Positions 47,314-59,261 of a stretch of 64,000 bases of DNA are shown here, one piece after another (within the stretch, counting starts at the first letter, position 1; each line of letters opens with the position of its first letter). Made by a program: the position numbers and the translations under genes. Source of the stretch: Ailanthus altissimus (taxonomy: Eukaryota; Streptophyta; Magnoliopsida; Sapindales; Simaroubaceae). The stretch spans positions 6,081,001 to 6,145,000 of the forward strand of contig OX327683.1 in assembly GCA_946807835.1 (NCBI GenBank). The letters run 5' to 3'. The notes under the pieces were generated by a model. The model ran no database searches. It was given only the letters and a program-made list of their open reading frames with translations, and had not been told where the DNA came from.

Positions 47314-50162
47314 ATCAAAAGCGATAGGCAAAAATTTAAAAAAATAAAAAATAAAATAAAAAAAGAAGAATAAACAAAAACAACAAGAAAAACAAAGACA
47401 AGAAAAAAAAAAGAAAAAAAAGAAGGAAAGTGGCTACCGAAAAGGAGGCTTAAAAGGGGAGTCGATTTTGTTTTTAAGGTTTGTTTTAGTTTGGTGCTTT
47501 TTTTGATTCGAGCAAAAAAAAAGATAATTTTTTTTAATAAAAATTATTTATTAACAAAGATTAGAAGTTTTTTTTATATATAAAATTATCCCATAAATAA
47601 TAAGTTTATAAATAAAAAAAGACGTTTAAATTCTTAAAACTTAATTCAAATGACAGTTTTATATTCATATTTTTAAAATTATTCAAAAATACCTCTTTTT
47701 ATTAATTTTTTACTAGTTTTTATTTTTCTTTGATGTCTTTTTAGATAAAACAATTCTATTATCGTATAAATTACAAATTTTTTTAATATAATAATATTAT
47801 AATAAGTTAAAATCTAGTTGTCGTTGATATCGAGAAGAGTCCTTTTGGATAATTTGAAAAATAATAAAAAGAAACATTCATTTAAATCAAAATTTAAAAA
47901 TTTAGATGTATTTATCAAATTTATCTATAGATATTAAATTTATAAATTTTTAGATTAGATTAAATAGTCATCGACACCAATAGTATGACCAATAATGCAA
48001 TTTAATAAACAGTACTTTTAACCCTCCAGTGGTACCAAGGGTTAAAAAAGATAAGACGTGATGATTTCTTGGGAGGGTTTTGTTGGAGTTTTTCAAAGAA
48101 AATTATTTAGTTTGTATGATGTAGAGTACAGAAAAAAATAGAATCGATTGAAGGAAAAAGAAGAAGAAGAAGAAAGAATTAAAGAGTGCCTAATAAATGA
48201 AAAGTCACCATCTTGACCCATTCATAATGACAAAGCCAAGGGCAATTGTGTGTTCCTACTTACTCGATCATTCCATTTAAATAACTCACAAGAATTTTGC
48301 CTCTTCATGATTTTGTTTTTTAAATTTTCAATTCTTTAAAATATTTATTTGTTTTCTATTTTCCCCCCATGATTTTCTTAAAACACCGATAGGTGTCGTT
48401 TTCAATTACTTAAATAGCCGAAACAGGGTCAATAGGCCGAAGCAATTTCTAGGTTGTATATAAAAAAAGATTAATGTTATATTTTTTAAAATAGTATTTT
48501 AAGTTTTTTTTGTTTTTAATAATCTGTAAAATAATTATTAAATAGTAAAATAATATAATAGATAATTTTTAAATTTATATCGTTTTTATTATTTAATAAT
48601 TATTTAACACATTAATTTTAAATATAAAATTAAAGATATTATTTAAAATATATATAATTTTACTATATAAAAATGAACAAATTGGGAGATAAAAGCCAAA
48701 ATTTAACCAACAAAAAATTGCAAAACTCTCGTGCCCAAAATAGAAATATATGAAAACTTTTAGCTTTAGCTCCTATACTTTTTAAATATTTGGTTATTTC
48801 TTGTTCCTCCATTTCTTTGTATTTCATGTGCGTTCAACTAGATTGCTATATTTTTGCATCGCCCTATGTATGTTTTCAAAATCAAATTTATTAGCATCAA
48901 AAAGGAATTACGAATCAAATTAAAAGAGATGAGATGTGATCATGAAAATAATATTTAGGGATCCTTCAAGCATCAGAAATCAACCAAGATGAGGTTGATG
49001 CCATAGAGTTAAAATTTGAATATATGAAACAAGAATAATAATTTAGAAGTACCCACGATTCTCATGCAAAGTATCTTTTTGTATTATTTTGTATAATTAT
49101 ATTACAGTAAAATTTTAATAAATTAATATTCGATGAGTTGATGATCTTAATTAAATAATATTTTTTATCGATCCCAATTTATGATTAATGTGTTAAATTA
49201 ATAATTTGAAAACTTTATAAAATAATACATTATATAAAATCTTTATAGTTTTATATAGGACTCACTTCTAGGAGGCCTTCGTAAAATAGTTATCGAGTAT
49301 TGTTTATTTTTTTTTCTTTTTTTTAAACCCATTTGTTAGTTTTTTTTAAAAAATTAATGATGACTTAGATTTTATAATTCTAATTTTTTATAATGTAAAA
49401 AAAAAAAAATTATAGTGTGACATTCTCATATAGCAACAAGAAATTATTTAATATCATTATTATTTTGAGTGCAATTTTTTTTGTGTGAAACGTGTTTAAT
49501 AATAAAATTATTATTTTTAACAAGTAAAATTTATAAATTTATATCATATGTATAATAAAAAATGTGGATTTAAATTAATTTACTTAAGTAAAATAAAAAC
49601 ATTGGATACAATATTTTTTAAAAAAAAGTTATTTTTTTATAAATTAATAATTTATTAATTAATAGATTAATTAAAATTCACTTAATTAATATATTTTTTT
49701 GGTCTTAAATATTAATTTATTAAAATTTTATTGTGTAACACAATTAAAGATTTTTCTTTCTCTCTCTCTTTTTTTTTTTGTTGCAAATTTTACTCCCATT
49801 ACGAGACAACTCAAACCCACTTACCTACATAAATAATTACTTGGAGTTGGTCCAAGTAAGCTTCCAATTTTTTATTTTTTATTTTTGAAATAACCTTTCA
49901 ATTAATCATGAGTTATTACACTAAAAACAAAGTAGCTATAAGAAGCAGCTCAATAAATAGAATACTAATTTCTTATTCAAAACATAAATTATAATTAGCT
50001 CAATATTAAATAATTAATTTTGAAAAAATTAGTGTCATATTCTGTTCTAAGCCAAGGGGGCATTAAATAATACATATAAATTTCTACAAACCGATGAATT
50101 TAATACACACATGACAGGCCCTACCAGTCCCATTTCCTTTCCATCTTCCTCTCAACTCCCCC
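47314..50162. other. AT-rich upstream flank of the OFP gene
   Basis: No gene supported. Starts with an A-rich stretch (47335-47430). Contains a MITE-like copy (48468-48668) and T-rich runs. Nothing else was recognised. Confidence 0.5.
48468..48668. mobile_element. MITE-like long inverted repeat, copy 3
   Basis: Left and right halves are imperfect reverse complements (TTAATGTTATATTTT... against ...ATAATTTTACTATAT). The inner AATTATTAAATAGTAAAATA and TTTATTATTTAATAATTATT pair. Related to the copy at 2430-2617. Confidence 0.45.
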
Positions 50163-50170
50163 TTTAAATA
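50163..50170 (+). promoter_or_regulatory. Possible TATA element of the OFP gene
   Basis: TTTAAATA lies 57 bp before the ATG within a pyrimidine-rich leader; weak but well placed. Confidence 0.3.
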
Positions 50171-50227
50171 TCTGCCCTTCAACCCCATTTCCTCACATTA
50201 ATTCCCCAATTCCAAAACAATAAAACT

Positions 50228-51016
50228 ATGGGAAAGAAGATGAAGCTACTACCTTCAATTTTCAAGCATCAAGATACAAGTAGCAGGCAGCAGCCTTGGC
50301 GGCAATGGCCTTCCTGCAACCAACCCAAGACTCTCTCTTTCAGAGCTGGCGGTGACATATTCAAGACTGTGAACTCTGTCTTCTTTGACACTTGTGTTGA
50401 TGATGGGGTACATGAAGTTGAAACGCCAGACTCATGGTTCACAAACTCTTCAGAGTCGGCCAGCTTCTCGACGGAGTCTGAAGATCACGTCGACAACGAG
50501 TCATTGGAGATAATAGTACGTGAAGCAAGATCAGAGAGGCTGTTCTTCGAGCCCGGAGGTGAAACAAGTTCAATTCTTGAAGAAGCAAAAAATGATCACG
50601 AAGCGTTAGTTCCATTTAAAGAGAGTGTAGTTCTGGCCATGGATTCTGAGAACCCGTACGATGATTTCAGAAGATCTATGGAGGAAATGGTTGAGACTCA
50701 TGGGCTCAGAGATTGGGATCGCTTGGAAGAATTGTTGGGGTGGTATTTGATGGTTAATGGGAAGAAGAATCATGGCTTCATCGTTGATGCTTTTGTTGAT
50801 TTGCTTGTGAGTCTTGCAGCCGCAGCCGCAGCAGAAGCAGCAAATTCTAATTATTGCACTTCTGCCCACCATGATTCCACTTCTTATTCATCAGCTGTTT
50901 CTTCATTCTCTTCATGTTCTAGCTTATCTCCTAAGTTGGGTTCATTGAACGGTGAGATTGAAATTGATGTTGATGGTGATGAGGGGGAGGAGGAGGAGGA
51001 ATTGGTCTTGTCATAG
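50228..51016 (+). CDS. OVATE family protein, OFP13-like transcriptional repressor
   Basis: A 262-residue single-exon gene, as usual for OFPs. The N-terminus MGKKMKLLPSIFK and the segments WPSCNQPKTLSFRAGGDIFK and ETPDSWFTNSSESASFSTES match the OFP13 subgroup. The OVATE domain spans about 133-195 (VVLAMDSENPYDDFRRSMEE, then WDRLEELLGWYLMVN and HGFIVDAFVDLL) and is complete. An Ala run (197-205), a Ser-rich stretch and an acidic tail (EGEEEEELVLS) follow. OFPs act in the nucleus as repressors and as partners of KNOX/BELL homeodomain and TRM proteins, affecting organ shape and secondary wall formation (family knowledge). The start is the first in-frame ATG after a C/T-rich leader. No disruption is seen. 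Confidence 0.92.
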   Translation: MGKKMKLLPSIFKHQDTSSRQQPWRQWPSCNQPKTLSFRAGGDIFKTVNSVFFDTCVDDGVHEVETPDSWFTNSSESASFSTESEDHVDNESLEIIVREARSERLFFEPGGETSSILEEAKNDHEALVPFKESVVLAMDSENPYDDFRRSMEEMVETHGLRDWDRLEELLGWYLMVNGKKNHGFIVDAFVDLLVSLAAAAAAEAANSNYCTSAHHDSTSYSSAVSSFSSCSSLSPKLGSLNGEIEIDVDGDEGEEEEELVLS

Positions 51017-52884
51017 AATTTAATTACGTGTTTGTATCATGTAATTTTGTGGATATTATTAGTACGTTAAAAAGTACATACATATAAATATATATTTATA
51101 ACCAGAATTTTGTACATCTCTCTCACTCTCTCTGCAATTCAATTTTTTTTTTTTTTTGAAGTAAGATTCATCTATCAACTGTATTATAATTGTTAATATC
51201 ACGAAGCTGCTCTGTCATTAGGATATGAAATCTTCTTAAATAATAATTGGATGGTTCTGATTATTATGCTGCGGTTGTATTTTTATTGGAGAAAATGAGG
51301 ATCGTCAGAATTTAAAGTTATAAAATTCAACGATTGTGTATTTAAGCAGCTCATTAATATAAAAATTACCTGTTAAATCAATTGTATCTCGTCTAATTTA
51401 GACCGTCAATTAGTAGAACAACAGTAATTTACAAGTCTCCTTTAAAATAATCAGATAAGTAAATAAGTTTTTATTTTTTAGGACACAGGCGGTGCCGATC
51501 AAAGTTACATATTCATGAACATTTATTTTTAAATCGATAATAGAAGGATATCCCTTCCTTCATTGGCTTGATCGCGATCCATCGACCCTATCAATTGTCA
51601 ATATCAAGAAGCTTCTATCTCATCCTGTCACGTATTATCAGAATATATTTTAGTATCACATGTTAATGTTATGACTTAAGAGATAAACATCACTCTTATA
51701 ACATTATAATTTAATGTCAATTCATAATAGAATATAAATTGCATCGGCAGTAAATTTAATAAATTTATATATATTTTTTTTAATAAAAGAGAAAAATATT
51801 ATTTTGATATCTGATTTTATTAATATATACTAACTTAATTTTCACTTTTTAATTATATGTTACATTAGTTCTAATAAGATTTTTTTAATTAATTTTTATT
51901 AATAAATTATTATTATTTTTGTCGTTACATGAATTAACATAATATATATTTAAAAAAATTAAAATTAAACCTTATAAGAAAATATGCTATCACTTAGGGG
52001 TAGGTGTTTTGGGCACATAAGTCAGGATTTTATTAGGAAATTATTTTGGATTTGGGCAGATTCTTAACTTCGTAAAAGTTAAATCATCCCTAAATTAGAG
52101 AAAATTTACGGATGAGAACCAAAAAAACTCTTTTTTTTTAATAAAAATTAGACGGAGGTGAAAAATTATTTGGTTAGTTAGTGTTTTTATTTATTTATTC
52201 AGAATTATGAATTATCTGACCAGTGACCACTATCATAAAAGAAGCAGCTTGTGAGATGAGGATTGCTGGAGGTCATTGAAATTTATCAGAATATATAACA
52301 ATAATATTTGTTAGCACAAAGTCAATTGAAATATATAATAATATACATTAGCGCAGAAGTTAATCAAGACATAAATAATGATATCCGTTGGTGCAGCCCG
52401 TAAATTTATCTTCAAAAAATAATTACAGAAATTTATTTCTACTAAACATAGAAGAAAACTCAAACTTCAACACTCAAATTGAGAGTTAAAGCTACCTATC
52501 ACTCAACCAAGAAGTGGTGGGCGACGTTACTGTTATTAAACGAGGGAGGGTGGTTGGCGAACGAGGGATTTGTATTTGTGGCGATTTGCGGTGGCCGGTG
52601 GGTTCACACTTGAGATATTTAATAAGGTCCAATATGTAAACCCCCACTTGTGTTTGTGTCTCATTGTCAGACAATGAGGCATTGAATATGTCGAAATTGC
52701 TAGTTCCGTGCACGTGACAAACGGTGCAATTGGAAGAAAGTTTATTATACATTAAAAAGTAAAGAATGTAATATCTAACAATATTATAATACATATATAT
52801 TTGTTGTAAGTGTTGATTTATTTGATAAATTAAAAACATAAGTATATTCATAACAGTCTTATTTTTTTATTGTATAAAAAATAG

Positions 52885-52920
<36 letters not shown>

Positions 52921-53070
52921 GACTTCATAATTTGGACTAGCAATGTAACATCTCAAATTGGATATATGATAAATACATATCAAATACAGAGATATAAAGA
53001 AAAGAAAAAATATTGTATTAATTATTATATTCTTATTAATAAATACTTGAATATTTATAGAGTTGATAAT
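51017..53070. other. Intergenic DNA between the OFP gene and the gypsy element
   Basis: Mostly AT-rich. A less AT-rich block at 52480-52740 contains a 119-codon minus-strand frame with no recognisable domain; it may be an old LTR fragment. A long TA microsatellite runs about 52889-52916. Confidence 0.45.
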
Positions 53071-54112
53071 TGTTTCCCCTTTGTTTTATCTTTGGGCCCG
53101 AGGCCATTAAATACAACCGAGGCTGACCTTAAAAGCTCAATCAGACATTCCCTTCCAAAAGGTCACTCTTCCTTTTTGGAAATTCACCAAAAAAATTTGC
53201 ATATGCAAATACAATCTAAAAACAGGCCCAGGAATAAGTGGCCAAAGGGCCAAAAACTCAACAAAAATAACACATAATCGGTTCAGATTCGAAGGGTCTA
53301 ATCAGAAGATGAGAAAACCTGTTCGATCTTGCCAAGTTTAACACAACCATAGCCGAGCAGGTATTGACCACGTCCCACAAGTTTCGCTCTTAGGAGTTTC
53401 GCGCCTACATCAAATCAATAAGGGAAGGTCGTTCAAAATCTAACTCGACCTACTTGAATAAGCCTCGCTTAAACTAAAACTGTCAAGCGAAGACAAACTC
53501 AAAGAATATGCTTAACACATTAGATGGAAAATCTGATGTGCGATAAGAACTGGGTCAAAAAATCTGTAGAATGATATTTAGTGTATGTTAAGGGCACAAC
53601 AGGGGAATATTCGACATAAGTCAGAGGCACAGAGAGAAAATATTTGGCGTGTGTCAGAAGCACGACAGAAAATATTCGACGCAAGACAGAAATACTGTAA
53701 AGAAAAGCACAAAAAGGTTCTTGAGAGGCCAACACTATAAAAAGGAGAAAGAAAGACGTTGAATAGATGATGAAAAAATTCGGAAAGAAGAAAAGACAAA
53801 AAAAAGGCAAGAAACATTCCCTCTCGTCTCCGGTATTGTAGAGATCTACTCTTGTCTAATCCTATTTTGAGAGAGAAAATAAAAAATATAATTTTTTACT
53901 TAAGCATTGGAGTGTCTTTGCCGAAACCCACCCCAGCAAGGCCACTATCGAGCTTGTGTTCATGTTTTCTTTACAAGTCCCCCTATAACTTGTAGCAAAG
54001 AGGAGGCCTAAGTCCGTATCACCTGTACCTGAAGAGACAAGGCTCAAATCAGATTCCCCTTTTAAACAAATTTAAGGCTCGTGGACTTAGGAAACCATTT
54101 TTTCAAGTCAAC
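53071..54112 (+). repeat. 5' LTR of the gypsy-type element
   Basis: From TGTTTCCCCTTTG to TCAAGTCAACA. It aligns with 62036-63055 over almost its whole length (shared CCAAAAACYCAACAAAAA, GACAGAAATACT, CTATTTTGAGAGA). The true start may lie a little further left. The frames it contains are shadows. Confidence 0.75.
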
Positions 54113-54117
54113 AAGTT

Positions 54118-54134
54118 TTGGTGCCGTCTGTGGG
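54118..54134 (+). other. Primer-binding site of the gypsy-type element
   Basis: TGGTGCCGTCTGTGGGA, 5 bases after the LTR end. It resembles the TGGCGCCGTCTGTGGGA found in many plant gypsy elements, with one C-to-T change. I do not assign the tRNA. Confidence 0.65.
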
Positions 54135-54174
54135 AATCGAGCAAAAAGCTTTGTCTGGAAGAGCAGCAGCCCAA

Positions 54175-54456
54175 AATGGTTGAATGGTTATCCGCTAGCA
54201 GGAATCATATTGCTAGAGAACGAAACCCAAACTCAAATCCAAACCGACCCCTCCCTCGAATAGAAATCTCTTTGTACCTTAAAATACAAGCAAAATTGAG
54301 AACCCCGAGGGAAGAAATGGAGGAATTGAGATAGCTCATGACTGAACTAATTAGGAATAAGCAACCGAGAGTAAGAAATTACGGGAGAGAGTCTCGGAAG
54401 GAGATTCGAGGACAGACGAATACACCATCAAGAAAACATGAAATGCCGAGCTGCTA
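54175..54456 (+). pseudogene. Truncated gypsy gag N-terminus
   Basis: A 93-codon frame with one internal stop, starting MVEWLSASRNHIARERN and including REEMEELR*LMTELIRNKQP, then a basic stretch (RNYGRESRKEIRGQTN). Position after the primer site and the charged coiled-coil-like segment fit the start of a plant gypsy gag. No capsid domain follows, so the rest has been deleted. Tentative, as no domain signature survives. Confidence 0.4.
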
Positions 54457-54718
54457 AGAAAATATTATCTTTAAACCCTTTTTGTTTGTAATCATTTGCT
54501 GTATAAACATCGTGCTTCTATAAATATCTTTTTGTTCTTGCATAAATGCCCGTGATGAGCAAATTGACCAAAACACGAAATGAATCGCCCACGCAAAAAT
54601 CCTCGGGTTACTCTGTAGAAGACTTACCCCGAACCGCATGAAATAGCATATCATACCTCACCTAAGGTTCTTTGCAACATCATCGTTACAAGAATACCCT
54701 TCTCCCTCGGTGATGCAT

Positions 54719-55400
54719 CACCGTGACCGGTTCGACGCTCGTTTTATATCATCACACCTGGCCGGCTCAGTGCGACGAGGGCTATGACGCTTTCACAGCA
54801 TTACCATGGGTTACACCATGACGCCATTGAAGAGGGTTTGATCGTGGCTTTACCACGGTATCACTATGGCATTTTTATAGCACCTATGACACGTTATTCA
54901 ATGTTATTACGCTGAGCCAATCCTCTATAGATATTGATGGGTTCCACACCCAACAGTCACTCTAGGCTGCGCGCCTTTTGCATTTCACTGTCACTAGTTC
55001 GTGCTTGCGAAGCATTTTACTGTGATTGGTTCGACACTCATTCGTATTTCACTGTCACTGGTTCGACGCTTGTAGAGCGTTTCATCATGACCAGTTTAAC
55101 GCTTATTCCATTTCACCGTCACTGGTTCGAGGCTTGCAGAGCATTTTGTCATGACCAGTTCAACGTTTATTCTACAGCATCACACCTGGACAGCTCGGTG
55201 GGGCAAGGGCTGTGGCGTTTCCACAACATTATCATGGGTTACACCATAGCTCCCATTAAAGAGGGTTTGACCGTGGCTTTACCACAGTATCACTGTGGTC
55301 TTTCCACAGCACCCATGGCACGCTATTCAACGTTATTACACCGAGCCAGTCCCTCAAAGGTGTAGAACGATTCCCCGCCCAACGGTCAGCCCAGGCTGCC
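54719..55400. repeat. Higher-order repeat: 32/64-bp array between two about 220-bp units
   Basis: Three 64-bp units (54983-55046, 55047-55110, 55111-55174) each consist of two diverged 32-bp halves with a TTTCACTGTCACTGGTTCG core. They are flanked by two copies of a roughly 220-bp unit starting ATCACACCTGG (54751 and 55179, offset 428 bp). One further 32-bp half precedes the first long unit (about 54719-54750). 64 is not a multiple of 3, so the 143-codon frame across it (54934-55365) has no repeated peptide and is taken as non-coding. Confidence 0.85.
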
Positions 55401-55873
55401 CAACGCGGACCGCACCCATTACCGACATCACCAGTCAGCTCAGCTGCTCAAATCGTGCATCATTAAAAGATGCACCGATTGAGTTACCCAAATGTCGTTT
55501 GGCCTCAACTAAAGGTGTTCGACCATACTGACATGAGCGCTGGAATTGATAATTACGGAACGGTCAAGACTAAAGCCATTCGGAAAAAAATGGTTAGCCT
55601 ATTTAACTATAAACTTTAATTTTCGTTCATGAATTGTCTTATTCAGAACAATGATTATTACTGACAGTAAGGTTACTTTAACAACATCAATGTTTTATAA
55701 GTGGTTCGACTACATACCGCATTTTTGCTGCAACGAAACAAACTTACTTTGAGTAGGAAAAAGAAAAAGAATAGGCACACAGAGAAGCGTAATAATTCAT
55801 TCATTAAAAGATGATTACATGGGTCGATTACAAGGCATTCCTAAAAAAAATCCTACAAAAGGGGAGGGATCAC

Positions 55874-58409
55874 TCAGGCTGTAAGAGCAGTGTCAAGCAT
55901 GTCCAAATCCACGATGGGAATGGCTTTAGGAGCATGGCCGACCGAATGGACTGTGACAACAGGAGGGTTGGCTAGGACATCAACGATCCCCTGCGGCTCA
56001 GCAAGAATAGCGCCACTAGCATGCCCCTGGTTGGCAAGGGGAGTAACCTCACCGCTACTCACAACAGCAGCACCTCTAACAGGGACAGGCACCTCGGATG
56101 AGGGATGCCACCGCTACTAGCACCAACGGACATCAGCGCTTCATCATCTCGAGCCTCGAAAAGTTTCCCCTTCATGAAAAGAGCAGTTAGTGGCTAAGGA
56201 CCACAGCCACTAGAGGTCAATATCTAGGTAGTGCTCCTCAAAAAGGGCAATGGACCTTTGAAATCATTTCATCACGTATTGGCGGAAGCCCTCTTCATGA
56301 CCAACTAACAACTGGTTCATCTACTGCTCAAGCTGAGCCGCCAGAGAGATCTGACTCTACTCAATCAGCTCCCCTTCCCTTTGAGCTGCACCGAGCTGCT
56401 TTAAGTTCCTCATTTTGGCGGGTCAGCTCACCAACTCAGACCCCTACCATTACTAGAAAATTGAGCTCAGACAATTTGCTCTCCGCTTTGACTTTTGTAG
56501 TCATTATTATCTCATCGAGTTTGGCTCCCGTCTCATCAACTATCTTTCTTTCCTGCTCGGCGATCCTTCTCGCCTGTTGAGTTTCAGCCTTGGACCGAGT
56601 ACGATCATCCTCTGCTTTCTAAGCACGGGTCGCGAAACCCATGATCTCAGCCCAGAACCATGAAAGAAGGAAAATGAACTGCAAAAAAATGCGAGGTTAA
56701 ATCAAGCAGATACACAAAGGAGAATTGAACTAAATACTAAGCAACTTACGTCAAGGATAGATCCCAGTGTGACGTTGAAGCTCGTGGCGGGATCCAGAGA
56801 AGATTCTTGACCTGCCCAGGTGGTGGTCACGTACCTTTCCAGCTCCCGCATCACTGGGAGCAAAAAGCTCAAGTCCTCCATGACCTCCGGGACCAAAACT
56901 GAGGCGGACACTCGGGAGGGCCCCTCGCATGAAGACTGCCCCTCCTGTCTCAGGGAGCTCGACGAAGCTGTGGCTCACCCAACCTATATAACCTATGTTG
57001 ATGGATGAGTCGAAGAGCCTTGCCCCTGCTTGACATTTGGACAGTGGGGGAGTCTTGTGGCCGAGCCTCAGTGGAAGGCCATTCCCTAAAAGAACCCTTC
57101 TGGGTTGAACCTTTATCTCGGATAATCAGACTCCGAACAGTCCTATCCTTACAAGCTCGATCACCAACAGATGGTGAAAATGATCCCCCTTCCCTAGGAG
57201 GGCCCCCTCGCCCGACTCCTTCCGGAACCGAACAACATCCCCATGACACTATGAGGGTTTAGAGGCCCTCGACTGCCTAAGGAAGAGCCCTCAGTTTGAC
57301 TCATCTTACTTCTCTCACCACCTGCATGCTCAAATATTCCTGTGTTTTACGTAACATAAGAACAAAAAAAAAAAGGAACGGGAAGGAGAAGCTTAGAGCA
57401 AAAGGATAGAAACTCACTTCAGGTTCGAGGCAGGGATGGAAGGAAAGAACTAGTCCCGATTCGACAAGGCTAGATGGGGATAACAGCTTATTAACTGGAG
57501 ATGTGTTGAAGCGTGGCATCTATCCAATTAAGGGTCTGCTCAGAAACTTTCACATCAGTAGTCTAGGTAACTACAGAAAAATGAGTAAACAAAAGAGAGT
57601 CAACTGAGCCGAGTAGATTAATTAAATCAAAACGTTCGAAAGAATTAGGACCTACATCTGTAGAAAAGGTAACAGGGATGACCCACTCTCCCCTACCCCT
57701 CTTGGGGACCCTCTGACCCCATTCTCCCTCAGTAAAAAACCATTCTCCCTTCCAGTCCTTTTTGGAGTCGATTGACTCAAGACCGGATTCTGAAGGCCAT
57801 GAAACGAGAGGTAATAAAAGCCCTTCTGGCTTCTGCCATTGCTTATGAAATGGTACAGGTGGCATAACTCTTAAAAATTAGGGAGGATTACTCTTGCCCA
57901 CAAGACAAATAGGCCTACAAGTATTCTCCATGAGTTTTGGTTTAGCTAAGAGGGGACTATCGCGAGGCGGGCTAACATTTTAGCAAAATACCACTGCATG
58001 GGAAGCCTGAGTCCCAGCCTCAGGAACTCAACATGAATGACCACCTTACCATTAGTAGGGCTGCTTGGGTAATCCTCCTCGGAGGGCAGCCTGAGGGTAA
58101 TCGTCTCGAGAATGTCATAAGAATGCCTGATGAGGTCTAAGTTATCCTCATTAAGGCAAGAAGCGCGGTATCTAGCATTCATCTCATATTCCACTACCTC
58201 CACACCCTCCCCCGCCACTGAGCCTTGGGATTGTTGCCTTCCCCCTCTCTGGTATTCAAGACTTGCTTGGCCTTGCTTAGAGCTACCTTAGATGAGGAAG
58301 GAACTCCACTTGCTGAGATGGATGCTCCTTTACTCGCCCTAGCCCCCATGCTCCTTCTAACCAGTGGGAGCTTTAGGGACTGTTCCCCCTCTTCAACTGC
58401 CATATCCAT
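55874..58409 (-). pseudogene. Antisense, intron-containing Transposase_28-type ('putative gypsy transposon') gene remnant
   Basis: Runs opposite to the element. It starts at MDMAVEEGEQSLKLPLVRRS (58409); a frameshift near 58215 leads to VEVVEYEMNARYRASCLNED, TITLRLPSEEDYPSSPTNGK and VVIHVEFLRLGLRLPMQWYF. After a stop comes LNQNSWRILVGLFVLWA. This is the pattern of plant Transposase_28 domains. Next is DWKGEWFFTEGEWGQ (57563-57865). An intron is readable at 56749-56679 on the minus strand (GAC|GTAAGT...TTTGCAG|TTC). Splicing joins NVTLGSILD to FIFLLSWFWAEIMG and a coiled coil (KAEDDRTRSKAETQQARRIA). The frame ends near DLDMLDTALTA (55874). GC content is clearly higher than the surroundings. 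Several stops show it is dead. Function is unknown; extra antisense ORFs are known in Tat-group elements. Confidence 0.65.
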
Positions 58410-59261
58410 AACTGGGAAGTCTAGATGACCCTGAAGGCCATCAACTAATAAAAGACATTTCCTAAATAAGGCTACGGGTTACTAGACAAGGACAACGACA
58501 AGCCAACCACGCCAGTAAATGGTAAAATAGACGACAATCGTCAAGACTAGAAAGAAAAAGGAAAACCAAAATAGGAAAAATACAGACAAAAGGCTAGAAG
58601 CAAAGCTTAAACAAGTCATTGAAAAAAAATAAGACTGAAGAAAAAAAGGCAAAAAGAGAATAAAAAGACATAGCCAGAAGAATTGAAGAAATTTGGAGTT
58701 GAAAACGACAGAGACAAAATCACCAAGTCAAGAACGCGCCTTTAACAAAGGAGAAGCAATGGTAACACAACAAGGTGATAGTAGAAAATCAGAAAAACGT
58801 GATAAAAGGTACAAAATAAAGAAGAAGATGACTATTTCTAAGCAGTAGTGAAGTGATCTAGACCGTTCAAAATTGAAGTGAACAAGCAAGATCAAAAGAA
58901 AATGCCTGACGCCAAAAAACGTGACGCCTTGGATTCTAAGTGCAATGAATACGCCTCTTCAGAAGACTATAACTAAACCCATCGGATTCAAATAGATCGG
59001 ACGGTCTAGGGGACTCCAGTTAGTTAAACGTCACTCAGAAAGAAAGAAAAACAAGACACTTGGGTTGCAGCCACTATCAACCACACGATCAGATCAATAG
59101 TTGATAACGAAGAGAGTTTTGTGAGAATCAAGGATAACGTTTGAGGAGACTTTCCATTCAATTTGTAAGTTCTAGAAGAAGTTGTCATTACGTGGTAGTG
59201 ACTCTTCAGGTCACCATGATGTCACTACTTTAAGCCTGTCTGCCCTTAATATCTCCAAAAC
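58410..59261. other. Gypsy internal DNA upstream of the antisense ORF
   Basis: A-rich with no gene. It would hold the promoter of the antisense ORF if there is one; I see no clear TATA box. Ends at the AAAAC that flanks the inserted solo LTR. Confidence 0.4.

Noticed and set aside
50606..50872. 88-codon minus-strand frame inside the OFP gene
   Set aside because: Shadow of the OVATE domain and Ala/Ser-rich coding sequence.
52492..52851. 119-codon minus-strand frame
   Set aside because: No domain, composition-driven; it probably overlaps an old repeat.
54934..55365. 143-codon plus-strand open frame
   Set aside because: It spans the 64-bp tandem array. The unit is not a multiple of 3, so the peptide shows no repeats, and there is no domain.
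56820..57262. Plus-strand open frames in the GC-rich block
   Set aside because: Shadows of the antisense gene; the minus strand has the domain matches and the splice sites.
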